NCBI RefSeq assembly: GCF_009796785.1
Contig: NZ_CP047026.1
Span: 2,068,001 to 2,132,000, forward strand
Length of the DNA: 64,000 bases
Origin: Polaribacter sp. L3A8
GTDB lineage: Bacteria; Bacteroidota; Bacteroidia; Flavobacteriales; Flavobacteriaceae
Direction of reading: 5' to 3'
Shown: piece by piece, positions 63,334 through 64,000 of the stretch
Layout of the letters: every line of letters starts with the position of its first letter
Numbering within the stretch: position 1 is the first letter of the stretch
Program-made: the position numbers and the translations under genes
Notes under the pieces: model-generated
Told to the model about the DNA's origin: nothing
Seen by the model: only the letters and a program-made list of their open reading frames with translations
Databases searched by the model: none

Positions 63334-64000
63334 TTATTTAATTTTAACTTTAGATTTTATAAAAGAAGATGCTTGAAAGAAACCTAAACCACCATTATTA
63401 ATATTAGTTGGTGGTGATGCAGGTGTGGGTTTGTAAACCCCACCATCTTGTTTAAACTGCTCCAATAAAAACTTAAAATACTCATAGGTTTCTTCTGAAA
63501 TACTGCTCGTTTTGATATTTATTTCATCTCCAGTAAAATAGTAGTAATATCCAAAATTTTCTGGAGAAGCACCATTATCTAAAAAAATCTGAATATCTCC
63601 TGTATTTAGATTTTTATCTGACAATACCTCAAAATTCCAACTAGAGATTCTATTTGGATTTGATCTCACAAAATTTTGTGCTATGAGGTAATAATCGGTT
63701 GTCTCTTGTGGCTCAAAAAAAGACAATAAAGGCACATAATACTCTTGTCCGTCCTTTTCCAAAATTCTTAATTCATAAGCCAATGAATTAATTGTAGGGG
63801 GAGGCTTCATATAATCTGATGCTGTATAAATTTCACCATCTTTTGTTGTTACTTTAAGTGTATACTTACGATTCAGTTCTCCTTTAAAATTTGTTGTTTT
63901 ATAATAGCCTCCTTTATCGAATATATCTTCATTTTGACTATTTTGAGGTATTGATACTAATTGTTCTATTTGTCCTGAATCATCAGATACCACGACAATA
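63334..64000 (-). CDS. DUF4249 family protein, N-terminus beyond the window
   Basis: At least 222 residues are visible, and the frame is open to the window edge (IVVVSDDSGQ..), so the start is missing. Segments such as GGYYKTTNFKGELNRKYTLK, TASDYMKPPPTINSL and the C-terminal LGFFQASSFIKSKVKI match the DUF4249 pattern I know from Bacteroidota lipoproteins, usually encoded after a TonB-dependent receptor. The function is unknown. Confidence 0.75.
   Translation of the reverse strand, partial: IVVVSDDSGQIEQLVSIPQNSQNEDIFDKGGYYKTTNFKGELNRKYTLKVTTKDGEIYTASDYMKPPPTINSLAYELRILEKDGQEYYVPLLSFFEPQETTDYYLIAQNFVRSNPNRISSWNFEVLSDKNLNTGDIQIFLDNGASPENFGYYYYFTGDEINIKTSSISEETYEYFKFLLEQFKQDGGVYKPTPASPPTNINNGGLGFFQASSFIKSKVKIK

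Overview
The window looks like the chromosome of a marine, alginate-degrading member of the Flavobacteriaceae (Polaribacter-like). It is AT-rich. Promoters carry the Bacteroidota -7 element TAnnTTTG. There are two SusC/SusD pairs and a type IX secretion (T9SS) C-terminal sorting domain. The genus is an inference; Bacteroidota/Flavobacteriaceae is well supported.

Region 1 (1-6.95 kb) is a scarred insertion-sequence zone. It starts with the tail of an IS1595-like transposase, which abuts a leucine-rich-repeat lipoprotein gene that has lost its start. That gene is also split by a 1320-bp IS3-family element with a GTGGA target duplication. The restored stop codon overlaps a 139-bp attC-like folded element. 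A second IS3-family element follows and runs into the 3' end of an AAA+ ATPase gene. Two almost identical tRNA-Asp units (143 of 144 bp) flank a decayed ISAon1-group (ISL3-type) element whose right end is tandemly duplicated.

Region 2 (6.9-33.9 kb) holds housekeeping and sulfur metabolism. It runs from a DUF58 protein and thioredoxin through metF and a methionine synthase split into two genes. Next comes a leftward assimilation block: cysM, cysE, 2Fe-2S ferredoxin, ferredoxin-NADP reductase, siroheme synthase, an HPP membrane protein, uroporphyrinogen methyltransferase, a sulfite/nitrite reductase fused to a HEPN domain, cysN, cysD, cysH and a DUF2061 protein. An Rrf2 regulator follows, then metZ, a MetX-aspartokinase-homoserine dehydrogenase triple fusion, metY and metK. 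Together these reduce sulfate to sulfide and place it into cysteine, homocysteine, methionine and S-adenosylmethionine (SAM). Control is visible as two SAM-I riboswitches (metH, metY), a SAM-II-type aptamer directly after the metK promoter, and a palindrome shared by the cys operon and rrf2 promoters. An intact IS982 element lies after metK.

Region 3 (35-60 kb) is an alginate utilization locus on the minus strand. It contains an SDR reductase, a hexuronate-type MFS transporter and a FadR/GntR regulator, two SusCD pairs, two surface lipoproteins with PKD folds, a KdgF-like cupin, and PL17, PL7 and two PL6 lyases. A TTGGTWWACCAA operator, usually in tandem and usually overlapping a TATATTTG -7 box, precedes at least five transcription units including the regulator's own. 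Lyases cut alginate at the surface, SusCD imports oligomers, PL17 and KdgF produce and open the unsaturated monomer, and the SDR reduces it. KDG kinase and KDPG aldolase are not in the window.

Region 4 (60-64 kb) has a secreted T9SS cargo protein of unknown function on the plus strand, preceded by a 33-codon ORF. After it come a structured intergenic repeat, which has a relative at 9.6 kb, and a DUF4249 protein cut by the window end.
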